Source: Arthrobacter sp. 135MFCol5.1 | GTDB taxonomy: Bacteria; Actinomycetota; Actinomycetes; Actinomycetales; Micrococcaceae | Reading direction: 5' to 3' | NCBI RefSeq assembly: GCF_000374865.1 | Contig: NZ_KB895460.1 | Span: 102,941-166,940, forward strand | DNA: 64,000 nucleotides | Shown: in pieces, positions 8,633 through 17,221 of the stretch | Numbering within the stretch: position 1 is the first letter of the stretch | Layout: every line of letters starts with the position of its first letter | The notes under the pieces: generated by a model | Told to the model about the DNA's origin: nothing | Seen by the model: only the letters and a program-made list of their open reading frames with translations | Database searches by the model: none | Program-made: the position numbers and the translations under genes

Positions 8633-9661
8633 GTGAAGTCACATCATAATCCGTGGGCTTTTCTCCGCCCCCTCCTGCTTGCCCTCGCCGCTACTGCCGC
8701 CTGGGTAGCGTTGTCCGCCGGAGGCGCTTCTGCTGATACCGGTGCGGACGATTCGGACTCCCGGCATTCCATGCTCGGATCGGTCGGATCATCCCTTCGC
8801 TCCGTCACCACCACCGTTGCGCATCAAGCCAAAGGTGCCTTGGAACCGGTGGAGGCCACCCTCAAGGGCGGTCCGGACAATGCGCCTGTCGCGAGTGTTC
8901 CGGCGTTGATCCCCGCGCCATCCCTGGGCCCGGCGGTGAAAGACGTCACCGGACTTGCCGACCAGGTGGTGCAGGCCGTTCCCGTCGTCAACCGGGTAGT
9001 GCCTGCCGGGACGGTGGGCACGGTGGTGGACCCGGTTGCCGGCACTGTCGATACCGTGCTGGACCGTGCGGTGGGAACCGTGGCCCCAATTGCCGGCGCT
9101 GTTCTTGAGCCCCTTGAGCCTGTTGTGGAACCTGTCATCGACGCTGTTCCCCTTCCCGGCGTTAACCCGGCTGACTCCGGCCCGGTTCCCCCCGTGGTCA
9201 CCGACGCCATCGACACTCTCACCTCTGATCCGGCGTCGACCCCCGCTCCTTCCGTGCCCGGCCTTCCGCAGGCAGGCCACGAAGCGGATGCGTCTGTCAC
9301 GGTCGCAAACGCCGATGCCGCCGGCACCGCGCCGGGTCGAGCCGCGATGATTCTCGGAGACGCCCTGCCCGGAACCGGCCAGGCCTGCGACACCCGAATG
9401 AATTCGGTGGCAAACGCCCCGGCACTTGCCGAAGCCGGCCCGGACCACGCACCAATCCATGAACCTTCTGATTCCCTGCCGGGCGTGCCGGGTGCCACTA
9501 CCGGCGGAAGCAGCTCCTCCGGGGGCAACGGCCCGGCCGTCCCCGCATGGCTCAACGCCCACCAATTCTACGTTCCTGCGGCGGGTACCGCCGCCATCGA
9601 GGGCCGTCTGCTCGCAGCCCCGGCACCGGTGTCCTTCGACCCCGGATCTTCCCCTGATTAG
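8633..9661 (+). CDS. secreted Val/Pro-rich protein paired with the chaplin-like wall protein
   Basis: A 342-residue protein with a clear signal peptide (basic MKSHHN, hydrophobic core LLLALAATAAWVALSAGG, cleavage near ASA-DTG). The mature part is low complexity: a run of VDPVAG/VLEPLEPVVEPV-like segments in its first half and a Ser/Gly/Pro-rich second half. It starts with GTG at 8633 behind GGGGGGAGGCG. No enzymatic domain, transmembrane anchor or sorting signal is visible. The gene lies 90 bp ahead of the chaplin-like wall-protein gene in the same orientation, so both probably contribute to the outer surface. No family is recognised. Confidence 0.75.
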   Translation: MKSHHNPWAFLRPLLLALAATAAWVALSAGGASADTGADDSDSRHSMLGSVGSSLRSVTTTVAHQAKGALEPVEATLKGGPDNAPVASVPALIPAPSLGPAVKDVTGLADQVVQAVPVVNRVVPAGTVGTVVDPVAGTVDTVLDRAVGTVAPIAGAVLEPLEPVVEPVIDAVPLPGVNPADSGPVPPVVTDAIDTLTSDPASTPAPSVPGLPQAGHEADASVTVANADAAGTAPGRAAMILGDALPGTGQACDTRMNSVANAPALAEAGPDHAPIHEPSDSLPGVPGATTGGSSSSGGNGPAVPAWLNAHQFYVPAAGTAAIEGRLLAAPAPVSFDPGSSPD

Positions 9662-9751
9662 TTGAGGCCCCTCCGCGCACTCACGTGCGGAAACTGAGCC
9701 ATTTCCGGGCCCAAGAAGTATGCCCAATTCAACTTTTCAGGAGAACTTAAA

Positions 9752-10954
9752 ATGATGCATCGCAACATTCGCAGGTGCCTGCTCGGCACCGCATTTGCCG
9801 GCGGACTGCTGGCCTTCGGCGGTGTCGCCGCCAACGCAGCAGACACCACAACCTCGGGAAATGACGGGCTACTTTCAGGCACTCAGGTGGTGGCCCCGAT
9901 CAACATCCCGGTCAACCTCGGAGCCACTTCGCTGGGACTTGTTGGCGACTCCGCAGCGAGCACACAGAATGCCGGAGCACCGGCAGCCCCCGCTCCAGCG
10001 GCGACCACCACTGGTAGTGACAGCATCGCGTCCGGAACCCAGGTAGTGGCGCCGATCACCGTTCCCATCACGCTGGGGGCAACCTCGGTGGGCGCTGTTG
10101 GCGACTCGGCAGCAAGCACCCAGGACCCCGCCACTTCGGGCACGGCACCGGCAGCCCCGGCGCCCGCGGCGACCACCACCGGTGGTGACAGCATCGCATC
10201 CGGAACCCAGGTAGTGGCGCCTGTAACTGCACCGATCAACCTCGGGGCCACGTCCGTGGGCCTCGTCGGTGATTCAGCTGCAAGCACCCAGAACCCCGCC
10301 ACTTCGGGCACGGCACCGGCAGCCCCGGCGCCCGCGGCGACCACCACCGGTAGTGACAGCATCGCATCCGGAACCCAGGTAGTGGCGCCTGTAACAGCGC
10401 CGATCAACCTCGGGGCCACGTCCGTGGGCCTGGTCGGGGATTCAGCCGCAAGTGTTGAAGGCGCCGGCACCACAGGCACCACGACGGCGCCCGCTGGACC
10501 CATCACCACCGGCGGAACCGACGGACTCCTCTCGGGAACCCAAGTGGCGGCCCCGATCACTCTTCCAATCTCCCTTGGTGCCACCTCCGTGGGCGTGATT
10601 GGTGATTCGACAGCCACCGTAGTGAACCCTCCGGTTGTCACGCCGCCTGTTGTAACTCCTCCTGTGGTGAACCCCCCGGTGGTTACTCCTCCGGTCGTGA
10701 ATCCTCCGGTAGTTACCCCTCCGACCGTCACCACCCCGACGGTCACCACTCCGTCCACCGAGGGTCCGGCGGCCCAGCCGGGGGCCGGCGCTGCTGACAT
10801 CCGCGCCGCAGCGGCTCCGATGCAGGCCAACTATGCTGCAGCCCCGACGGTCCTGGCCAACACGGGGGTGAACACCGGCTTGTTGCTGGTGGGCCTGCTG
10901 TTCCTGGCCTTCGGCGGTCTCCTCACCCTGGTCCTGCGTCGGAAAAGGGTCTAA
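9752..10954 (+). CDS. cell-wall-anchored protein with five chaplin-like repeats and LANTG sorting signal
   Basis: A 400-residue exported protein. The signal peptide spans residues 1-29 (ending VAANA). Five 35-residue repeats follow at residues 36-70, 88-122, 144-178, 200-234 and 256-290. Each reads approximately GLLSGTQVVAPI..P.NLGATS.G..GDS, which matches the chaplin domain pattern (SGN....P...PVN.CGN...V.G) with the cysteine replaced by Leu. A VVTPPVVNPP stalk covers about 291-330. The C-terminus carries LANTG (368-372), a 20-residue hydrophobic segment and the basic tail RRKRV, the LAXTG signal used by class E sortases. It is expected to be covalently attached to peptidoglycan and to coat the surface. 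No sortase gene is in the window. Confidence 0.85.
   Translation: MMHRNIRRCLLGTAFAGGLLAFGGVAANAADTTTSGNDGLLSGTQVVAPINIPVNLGATSLGLVGDSAASTQNAGAPAAPAPAATTTGSDSIASGTQVVAPITVPITLGATSVGAVGDSAASTQDPATSGTAPAAPAPAATTTGGDSIASGTQVVAPVTAPINLGATSVGLVGDSAASTQNPATSGTAPAAPAPAATTTGSDSIASGTQVVAPVTAPINLGATSVGLVGDSAASVEGAGTTGTTTAPAGPITTGGTDGLLSGTQVAAPITLPISLGATSVGVIGDSTATVVNPPVVTPPVVTPPVVNPPVVTPPVVNPPVVTPPTVTTPTVTTPSTEGPAAQPGAGAADIRAAAAPMQANYAAAPTVLANTGVNTGLLLVGLLFLAFGGLLTLVLRRKRV
9857..10621 (+). repeat. five chaplin-like coding repeats, partly near-identical at DNA level
   Basis: Repeat starts are spaced 52-56 codons apart. Units 3 and 4 (about 10181-10516) are nearly identical over a 168-bp period including the APAPAATTTG linker, while units 1, 2 and 5 are more diverged. 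This points to recent internal duplication. Confidence 0.8.
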
Positions 10955-11057
10955 TCCCGGTCATGGCGTGAATCGTCTACGCACCTGAGAAGACGCCGGG
11001 AGTCCAGGAATTACAGTGGACCCAATCCGGCCAGGAAGGATGAATGGTTACAGCTGT

Positions 11058-11094
11058 GGCGCCGGGCGGTCGGGACAACGAACCGCTCGGCGCC
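11058..11094. terminator. inverted repeat between convergent genes
   Basis: Arms GGCGCCGGGCGGT (11058-11070) and ACCGCTCGGCGCC (11082-11094) pair at 12 of 13 positions around an 11-base loop, between the chaplin-like gene and the convergent GGDEF/EAL gene. No T-run follows, so the assignment rests on position and stem strength. Confidence 0.5.
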
Positions 11095-11126
11095 GCTGCA
11101 CGACCCGGTCCGGTCCCCCGGAGCCG

Positions 11127-13244
11127 TTAGCCAGGCGGACGCCTGCGGCCCTTCTTGGTCAGGTATGGAAGGGCCGCCTGGACATCACGGAGTGCCTGGG
11201 GGCGGCCGTAGAGATACCCTTGCCGGTAGTCGCACCCAATTCGATTCAGGTAATCGGCCTGCTCGTTGGTTTCGATCCCTTCGGCGGTAACCGCCATGCC
11301 AAGGTTGTGCGCCATGTCCACCATGGAGACCATGATTGGCGAGTGGTAGGCACCGCCGGTGATGAGCCGGGTAAAGGACTTGTCGAGCTTAACGGCGTCC
11401 ACAGGCAGCTCGTGCAGACGGCCAAAGGATGAATAACCCGTACCAAAATCGTCCACGGAAATCCTAACGCCCCGGCGACGAAGCTCCGCCAACTGCGTGA
11501 TGACTTCGGTCTCCTCACCGAGAAACACACTCTCGGTGACCTCAAGAACCAGTTGTCCCGGATCAACCCCGGCGGTCTGCAAAATCCGCAGCACCGATCC
11601 CGCATACTCCGTGTCACGGATTTCCAGCCCCGAAACGTTGATTGCAATGCTGCGCCCGGCATCTTCCGCCAGCCATCCGGACATGTCCGTGCAGGCCTTG
11701 GTCAGCATGGCCGCACCGAGGTCCCGGATGAGGCCCGTGCTTTCGGCATGGGAGATGAAGTCGGAGGGCAATCGCAGCTTGCCCTCATGCTGCCACCGGG
11801 CCAGCGCCTCCAGCTGGACCACTTCCCCGCTGCGCGCCACCACCACCTGATAAAAGGGGACAACGGCGCCCGTGGCAAGTGCTTTTCGGAGGTTCTCCTG
11901 CAGTGCAGCGCGCTCGATGAGCTTGCTCATCATTTCTGGCTGGAAACTCACGAAACGGCTCTTGCCCGCGGCTTTTGCCGCATACATGGCGATATCGGCC
12001 CGCCGCAAGAGGTCCTCGCCGCTATCGCGCCCAGGACAATCAGTACCGGACCGTGCTATCCCGATACTCAGGCTCGGCGTGATCTGGACACCCCCCACAT
12101 CTATGGGTCGACGGGACAGATCTACGAGCCTCTCCGCGATACTGTCCGCGTCGCAGCCGTCTGGGATGATCACGACAAACTCGTCGCCCCCTATCCTGGC
12201 GACAATGTCGTCGTTACGGATAACGCCACGGATACGTCGGGCGAGCTCGATGAGCATCCGGTCTCCGGACTGGTGCCCATAGACATCGTTGACCTCTTTG
12301 AAATCATCCAGGTCCAACAGCAGCAACGCCGCATGCTGCGGACCGCCGGAGCTGCATGCCCTTCGCAATTCCTCATTGAACAGCGCCCGGCTCCCCAAGC
12401 CAGTCAGTGGATCGGTAAACGCGAGCCTCCTCAGGTCATCTGCCCTTTTGGCCAGGTCGCGCATGGCTTGATCGGCCTTGACCTCAGCCTGCCGCTTCGC
12501 AGTAACGTCCCGGAAGCTCCATACCCTCCCGACGATTCGATCCCCAATCATCTGGGGGCGGGAAAAACGCTCGAAAACCCTGCCGTCCTTGAACTCCAAA
12601 ACATCCAGGCTCTCTGCCTGGGGCTGGTCATAGAGCTCCCGGACCTTGGCCAGGAATGCGTCCGGTTCCTCCAGCTGCTCTACCACCAGATCAATCACTG
12701 CTTGATCGTCGTGGGTCGCCAGCATGGTGCGCGGAATCCTCCACATAGACGCAAAATTTGCGTTGATGCCGGTGATCCGGCCATCCACTCCAACGACCAA
12801 GAGCCCGTCAGCAGTAGACTCAAGCGTCGCGTTTAGCAGCGAGACGAGATTCTGCAGCTCTGCCGTTCCACCCTCATGGTCCCGCAGTTCACGAATGGTG
12901 AGCACCACGTACGGGTCCCGGCTCGATCCGCCGAAGCCGACTTCAACCGTAAAGCTGTGGCCCCCTACCCACTGTCCACGCGTATGGAAAACGTCGGGGT
13001 CGCCTGCGGGTTCATTTGCCCCGGCGACACCCGTGGTTGTTTGCATCTTCCACTCAGGAAGCAGGGACGTGACAGGTACTTCGTCAAGCTCTCCCGGGCC
13101 GCGCCCGAACAGTTTTTCCGCGGACGGATTCGCCGAGACGATAATCCCGTCTTCCCGCCTCAGGACGAGAATGGCGCACCGCGCCAGCTCAAGTACCTTC
13201 ATGGCCGAAAAGGCGGGCCGAACAGCTGCCGCGTAACTGTCCAT
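11127..13244 (-). CDS. PAS-GGDEF-EAL cyclic-di-GMP enzyme
   Basis: A 705-residue cytoplasmic protein with two N-terminal PAS-like domains (about residues 15-105 and 130-260), a GGDEF domain (about 275-435) and an EAL domain (about 445-695). The GGDEF catalytic loop RIGGDEFVV is intact, and an inhibitory I-site RNDD sits exactly five residues before it. The EAL domain keeps QLEALARW, INVSG, EVTES, DDFGTGYSS, AEGIE and QGYLYGRP, so both synthesis and hydrolysis of c-di-GMP appear possible. There is no membrane segment. It is monocistronic and convergent with the surface-protein genes, so a role in surface behaviour is plausible but inferred. Confidence 0.93.
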   Translation of the reverse strand: MDSYAAAVRPAFSAMKVLELARCAILVLRREDGIIVSANPSAEKLFGRGPGELDEVPVTSLLPEWKMQTTTGVAGANEPAGDPDVFHTRGQWVGGHSFTVEVGFGGSSRDPYVVLTIRELRDHEGGTAELQNLVSLLNATLESTADGLLVVGVDGRITGINANFASMWRIPRTMLATHDDQAVIDLVVEQLEEPDAFLAKVRELYDQPQAESLDVLEFKDGRVFERFSRPQMIGDRIVGRVWSFRDVTAKRQAEVKADQAMRDLAKRADDLRRLAFTDPLTGLGSRALFNEELRRACSSGGPQHAALLLLDLDDFKEVNDVYGHQSGDRMLIELARRIRGVIRNDDIVARIGGDEFVVIIPDGCDADSIAERLVDLSRRPIDVGGVQITPSLSIGIARSGTDCPGRDSGEDLLRRADIAMYAAKAAGKSRFVSFQPEMMSKLIERAALQENLRKALATGAVVPFYQVVVARSGEVVQLEALARWQHEGKLRLPSDFISHAESTGLIRDLGAAMLTKACTDMSGWLAEDAGRSIAINVSGLEIRDTEYAGSVLRILQTAGVDPGQLVLEVTESVFLGEETEVITQLAELRRRGVRISVDDFGTGYSSFGRLHELPVDAVKLDKSFTRLITGGAYHSPIMVSMVDMAHNLGMAVTAEGIETNEQADYLNRIGCDYRQGYLYGRPQALRDVQAALPYLTKKGRRRPPG

Positions 13245-13333
13245 AAACCCCTCACATCCTCGAATCAGTTGCTGTCCAAGGTAACTTACTCCCGGGTAAC
13301 CATGTGTGCCGGGTCCTCAGCACGCGTGGCGGG

Positions 13334-13348
13334 ACCGCACGTTGTGCG
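13334..13348 (-). terminator. short hairpin after the GntR gene
   Basis: CCGCAC-GTT-GTGCGG is a perfect 6-bp-arm hairpin 13 bases past the GntR stop codon, inside the 116-bp gap before the GGDEF/EAL gene. It is short, so support is modest. Confidence 0.35.
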
Positions 13349-13360
13349 GGGTGGCGCGTC

Positions 13361-14020
13361 CTAGGTGTGCGTTGAGCGGATGACGTCAGCGACGCTCTCC
13401 AGGTGCACCCGCATCGCGTCAGCGGCGGCATCCGGATTGTGCGCGCAGACAGCGTCGATGATCGCGAGGTGTTGGGGCAGCGAAACTGCCGGCCGGCCGG
13501 GCTGCCGGGCGAGCCGGAACTGGAAGCGAACGGCCTGGCCGCGGAGCCGGTGGATGGTAGCTGCGGCCGTTTGCTGTGCGCTGATGTCGATGACCCTGGC
13601 ATGCAGGATCTGGTTGCACTCCGAATAGGAGTCCCGGTCACCGCGCTCCACGGCGTCCTTCATCCGCCCGGCAAGCTCCTGAAGTTCGGCCGCTTCACCC
13701 TCCGTAATCCGTTCGGCCGCCTTCCGTGCGCAGAGCGCCTCGAGGGCGGCGCGGACCTCGGTGATCTCCACCGCCTCTTCCACGGAAACAGCGCGCACAC
13801 GGGCGCCGCGGTTCTGGACCCGCTCCACCAAGCCTTCGACCGTCAGTTCCGCCAACGCGGCCCGAATGTTTCCCCGGCTGGCCCCATATTCGGAGGCCAA
13901 GTCCGCCTCCACCAGACGCTGGTTTGGCACCAGGTCTCCGCCCACGATGGCGGACCTCAGTACATCCACCAGTTCGGCAACCGTAAGGGACCGGCCCGTG
14001 ATGCCTTCGAGGGTTTCCAT
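13361..14020 (-). CDS. GntR-family (FCD/FadR-type) transcriptional regulator
   Basis: A 219-residue regulator. An N-terminal winged helix (SLTVAELVDVLRSAIVGGDL, then EYGASRGNIRAALAELTVEGLV) is followed by an all-helical FCD ligand domain with metal-ligand-like His residues (QILHARVI, QHLAIIDAV, MRVHLESV). Start ATG 14020 is preceded by GGAGGTGG; the frame is open to 14053 without such a site. It is divergent from the PDC-pathway operon, and two ATTGT..ACAA palindromes lie between them, so it almost certainly represses that operon and itself. The inducer is probably PDC or a pathway intermediate (inference). Confidence 0.9.
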   Translation of the reverse strand: METLEGITGRSLTVAELVDVLRSAIVGGDLVPNQRLVEADLASEYGASRGNIRAALAELTVEGLVERVQNRGARVRAVSVEEAVEITEVRAALEALCARKAAERITEGEAAELQELAGRMKDAVERGDRDSYSECNQILHARVIDISAQQTAAATIHRLRGQAVRFQFRLARQPGRPAVSLPQHLAIIDAVCAHNPDAAADAMRVHLESVADVIRSTHT

Positions 14021-14058
14021 GCCTTGCCACCTCCGTGCGCTTGTCCAGGGCAAGCAAT

Positions 14059-14069
14059 ATTGTCAACAA
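14059..14069. promoter_or_regulatory. GntR operator half of pair, proximal to the regulator
   Basis: ATTGTCAACAA matches the reverse complement of the second site (14147-14158) over its length. It lies 39 bp upstream of the regulator start, fitting autoregulation. Confidence 0.6.
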
Positions 14070-14146
14070 CTTTGTACCAGCCTACTTGCCCCTCCATCCA
14101 GGGACATCCACCCCTAAAGAGAACCGTCAACATAAATGTAGAAGAA

Positions 14147-14158
14147 ATTGTTGACAAT
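14147..14158. promoter_or_regulatory. GntR operator proximal to the PDC operon
   Basis: ATTGTTGACAAT is a near-perfect palindrome with arms ATTGT/ACAAT, 78 bp ahead of the first pathway gene. The same sequence in inverted form occurs at 14059-14069, which is the arrangement expected of a divergent GntR/FCD regulator. Confidence 0.6.
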
Positions 14159-14235
14159 CTCGAATGTAACTTGGTTCACTTGAGGCGACGGCGCCGCTAC
14201 CGAGGGCGCCCTCCCACATCACCGAAGGACAGACC

Positions 14236-15450
14236 ATGGATGAGGGCATTCCCTTGACGGCGAGCGCGGGCCGTGTGGACCCAGTGGCGCCGCATACCAA
14301 GCATGCTCACGTCGGACAGCCAGACGGGGGCCAAACCCCCGTACCCTGTTGGCTTATGCGCGGCGGGACGTCGAAGGGCCCGTTCTTCCGTGCCACCGAT
14401 CTCCCGGCCGACACAGCCACCCGGGACGCGGTCCTGCTTGCTGCCATGGGCTCGCCGGATCCGCGACAAATCGACGGACTGGGCGGCGCCCACCCATTAA
14501 CCAGCAAAGCCGGTATTGTCTCGATCTGTGATCGGGATGGGGTGGACCTTGAGTTCCTGTTTGCTCAACTCCAGCCGGACAGCAGCCAGGTGGATACCAC
14601 GCCCAACTGCGGTAACATGCTGGCGGCCGCGCTCCCGTTCGCGATTGAGTCAGGACTTCTAACTCCCGACGGCGACACCACCACGGCGCGGGTCCTCACC
14701 GTGAACACCGGCATGGTCGCCGAGATTACAGTCCGGACGCCCATGGGGCCGGCAGGACGGTACGTCGAATACGCCGGAGACGCCCGGATCGACGGTGTTC
14801 CCGGCACGGCCGCGCCAGTGACCATCAACTTCCTGGACACGGCGGGCTCGGTCTGCGACTCACTGCTGCCCACCGGCAACCTCCGCGACACCGTGGATAT
14901 CGCCGGGGTGGGGGCGGTGGAGGTGACCTGCATCGACAATGGCCAACCGCTGGTGATCATCAACGCCGGTGACCTGGGCCGCACGGGGCGGGAGTCCGTC
15001 GTCGACCTTAACAAGGACACCGAACTCAAGGGCCGCCTTGAGGACCTGCGGCTGGCATGCGGAAAACTCATGGGCCTCGGCGACGTGACGGGCAAGAACT
15101 ACCCCAAAATGACCCTGGTCTCAGCGCCGGCCTCCGGCGGTGCGGTCAATACCCGCAGCTTCATCCCGCACGTCTGCCATGAATCCATCGGCGTGCTCGC
15201 CGCGGTCACGGCCGCCACCGCCGCAATCCTCAAAGGGACTGTGGCGCACGACGTCGCCGTACTGCCAGAGGGAACCGCGCCCACGGTCGCAGTTGAACAC
15301 CCCAGCGGTGAATTCACCGTCGAGCTCGGCCTGGACGCCCACGACCCCACCAAAGTGGTCAAATCCGCGCTGATCCGCACGGCCCGGCTTCTCATGGCGG
15401 GCGCCGTCATGGTCCCCGCCCATCCCTCATTCCAGGAGCACACACTGTGA
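14236..15450 (+). CDS. galD: PrpF-family 4-oxalomesaconate tautomerase
   Basis: A 404-residue PrpF/GalD-type isomerase. The family motif MRGGTSKGPFF is present near residue 41, and the second active-site segment NCGNMLAAALPFA near 124 carries the catalytic cysteine. In the gallate/protocatechuate 4,5-cleavage route such enzymes interconvert keto/enol or double-bond forms of 4-oxalomesaconate before hydration. The genes that follow encode the hydratase, aldolase and PDC lactonase of the same pathway, which makes this role much more likely than 2-methylaconitate isomerisation. AAGGA precedes the ATG, and the stop overlaps the next start by four bases. Confidence 0.85.
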   Translation: MDEGIPLTASAGRVDPVAPHTKHAHVGQPDGGQTPVPCWLMRGGTSKGPFFRATDLPADTATRDAVLLAAMGSPDPRQIDGLGGAHPLTSKAGIVSICDRDGVDLEFLFAQLQPDSSQVDTTPNCGNMLAAALPFAIESGLLTPDGDTTTARVLTVNTGMVAEITVRTPMGPAGRYVEYAGDARIDGVPGTAAPVTINFLDTAGSVCDSLLPTGNLRDTVDIAGVGAVEVTCIDNGQPLVIINAGDLGRTGRESVVDLNKDTELKGRLEDLRLACGKLMGLGDVTGKNYPKMTLVSAPASGGAVNTRSFIPHVCHESIGVLAAVTAATAAILKGTVAHDVAVLPEGTAPTVAVEHPSGEFTVELGLDAHDPTKVVKSALIRTARLLMAGAVMVPAHPSFQEHTL

Positions 15451-16472
15451 TTATCGACATCCACGGCCACTACACCACGGCGCCGGCCGCCCTGGGGCAG
15501 TGGCGGGACCGGCAGGTCGCCGCACTGCAGGATCCCGCCTTGGCGCCGTCCCCGGCAGATTTGAGAATTTCCGACGACGAACTCCGGGAGAGCATCGAAG
15601 CGAACCAGCTGCGGCTCATGGACGAACGCGGGATCGACCTCACCGTCTTCTCGCCGCGGGCTTCCTTCATGGCACACCACATCGGTTCCTTCGAGACCTC
15701 GGCCGAGTGGGCGTCGATCTGCAATGAGCTCTGCTACCGGGTCAGCCGGCTCTTCCCGGACCGGTTCGTCCCGGCCGCGATGCTTCCCCAGTCCCCCGGC
15801 GTGGATCCGGCCACATCCATCCCGGAACTCACACGCTGCGTTGAGGAATACGGAGCCGTGGCCTTGAACCTGAACCCCGACCCTTCCGGCGGGCACTGGA
15901 CCGCTCCGCCGCTGACGGACCGGTACTGGTACCCGATCTACGAAAAAATGGTCGAATTCGACATCCCCGCCATGGTCCATGTCAGCACGAGCGTCAATCC
16001 AGCCTTCCACACCACGGGCGCGCACTACCTCAACGCCGATACCACCGCCGTCATGCAACTCATCCAGGGCGACCTGTTCACCGACTTCCCCACCCTAAGA
16101 CTCGTCATCCCGCACGGCGGCGGTGCCGTCCCGTACCACTGGGGACGCTTCCGGGGCCTGGCCATGGCACTGGGCAAACCGGCCCTCGAAGAACACCTGC
16201 TGCGCAACGTCTTCTTCGATACCTGCGTCTACCACCAGCCCGGGGTCGATCTGCTCCTGGACGTCATCCCCACCAGGAACATCCTGTTCGCCTCCGAAAT
16301 GATCGGCGCCGTCCGGGACATCGACCCCTGCACCGGCCACAATTTCGACGACACTGCCCGCTACCTCGACGCCGCCGGGCTGAACGAAGCCGACCTGGCC
16401 GCCGTCCACGAACAGAACGCCCGCACCGTCTACCCCCGCCTCAACGCCCTGCTCAAGCAGCAGGGCCGCTAG
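15447..16472 (+). CDS. ligJ: 4-oxalomesaconate hydratase (amidohydrolase family)
   Basis: A 341-residue amidohydrolase-superfamily protein beginning [16 protein letters not shown]; the IxHxH metal-binding motif sits at the extreme N-terminus. Further ligand regions are [17 protein letters not shown] and the closing [16 protein letters not shown] segment characteristic of LigJ. It adds water to the 4-oxalomesaconate tautomer, giving 4-carboxy-4-hydroxy-2-oxoadipate. Translation starts at GTG 15447, overlapping the preceding stop (GTGA). It is the second of four consecutive pathway genes. Confidence 0.88.
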   Translation: MIIDIHGHYTTAPAALGQWRDRQVAALQDPALAPSPADLRISDDELRESIEANQLRLMDERGIDLTVFSPRASFMAHHIGSFETSAEWASICNELCYRVSRLFPDRFVPAAMLPQSPGVDPATSIPELTRCVEEYGAVALNLNPDPSGGHWTAPPLTDRYWYPIYEKMVEFDIPAMVHVSTSVNPAFHTTGAHYLNADTTAVMQLIQGDLFTDFPTLRLVIPHGGGAVPYHWGRFRGLAMALGKPALEEHLLRNVFFDTCVYHQPGVDLLLDVIPTRNILFASEMIGAVRDIDPCTGHNFDDTARYLDAAGLNEADLAAVHEQNARTVYPRLNALLKQQGR

Positions 16473-16491
16473 CCATCCCAGGAGCCCGAAC

Positions 16492-17175
16492 ATGCAGGAA
16501 CTCGGCGTGGTCCACACCACCATCACCCGCGCAGCGGAACAGGACGTCAAAGCCCTCTCCGCCTTCGGCGTCAGCACCATCCACGAAGCCATGGGCCGGC
16601 TGGGCCTCATGCGCCCCTACCTTCGCCCCGTCTACCCCGGCGCCGCCATGTGCGGCACCGCCGTCACCGTGCTGCTCCAGCCCGGAGACAACTGGATGAT
16701 GCACGTCGCCGCCGAACAGGTCCAGCCCGGGGACGTCGTGGTGGCCGCGTGCACCACCGAAAGCGAAGACGGCTTCTTCGGCGACCTGCTCGCCACCTCA
16801 CTCAAAGCCCGCGGCGCACGCGGATTGATCATCGACGGCGGCTGCCGCGACGTCGCCGCGCTGGAGGAGATGGACTTCCCGGTCTTCAGCCGCGCCATCA
16901 ACTCCAAAGGCACCGTCAAAGCCACCCTCGGATCCGTCAACATCCCCGTTATCTGTGCCAACGCCCTGGTCAACCCGGGCGACGTAGTGGTCGCGGACGT
17001 CGACGGCGTCGTCGTCGTCCCCGCCGCGCGCGCCGCGGACGTCGCGGAGGCTGCGCGGAAGCGCGAAGACAACGAAGAGGCGAAACGCCTCCGTTTTGCC
17101 AACGGAGAACTCGGACTCGACATTTACAACATGCGCGGACCCCTCGAAGAGGCAGGCCTGCGCTATGTCCACTGA
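16492..17175 (+). CDS. ligK: 4-carboxy-4-hydroxy-2-oxoadipate aldolase
   Basis: A 227-residue RraA-fold class II aldolase of the LigK/GalC/HMG-CHA group. Recognisable segments are [11 protein letters not shown] near the N-terminus, [24 protein letters not shown] carrying the G-x-x-x-D metal/phosphate region, and the [16 protein letters not shown] stretch. It splits 4-carboxy-4-hydroxy-2-oxoadipate into pyruvate and oxaloacetate (also oxaloacetate decarboxylation in family members). CAGGAG precedes the ATG at 16492, 20 bases after the hydratase stop. The end lies within 47 bp of the lactonase start. Confidence 0.88.
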   Translation: MQELGVVHTTITRAAEQDVKALSAFGVSTIHEAMGRLGLMRPYLRPVYPGAAMCGTAVTVLLQPGDNWMMHVAAEQVQPGDVVVAACTTESEDGFFGDLLATSLKARGARGLIIDGGCRDVAALEEMDFPVFSRAINSKGTVKATLGSVNIPVICANALVNPGDVVVADVDGVVVVPAARAADVAEAARKREDNEEAKRLRFANGELGLDIYNMRGPLEEAGLRYVH

Positions 17176-17221
17176 CGCACGCGGGACTGCCGCCCATTCA
17201 CCTGCCGGCCAAAGGAACCCC

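Noticed and set aside
10622..10754. Short regular repeats that might suggest a CRISPR array
   Set aside because: They encode the in-frame Val-Thr-Pro-Pro/Val-Asn-Pro-Pro stalk of the wall protein; there are no spacers of unique sequence and no cas genes.
11553..12836. A 427-codon forward frame inside the GGDEF-EAL gene
   Set aside because: It overlaps conserved GGDEF and EAL motifs on the other strand; no recognisable product.
17096..17221. Upstream starts (17096, 17165) for the PDC lactonase
   Set aside because: They overlap the aldolase gene, add residues unlike the family, and start 17222 has its own ribosome binding site.
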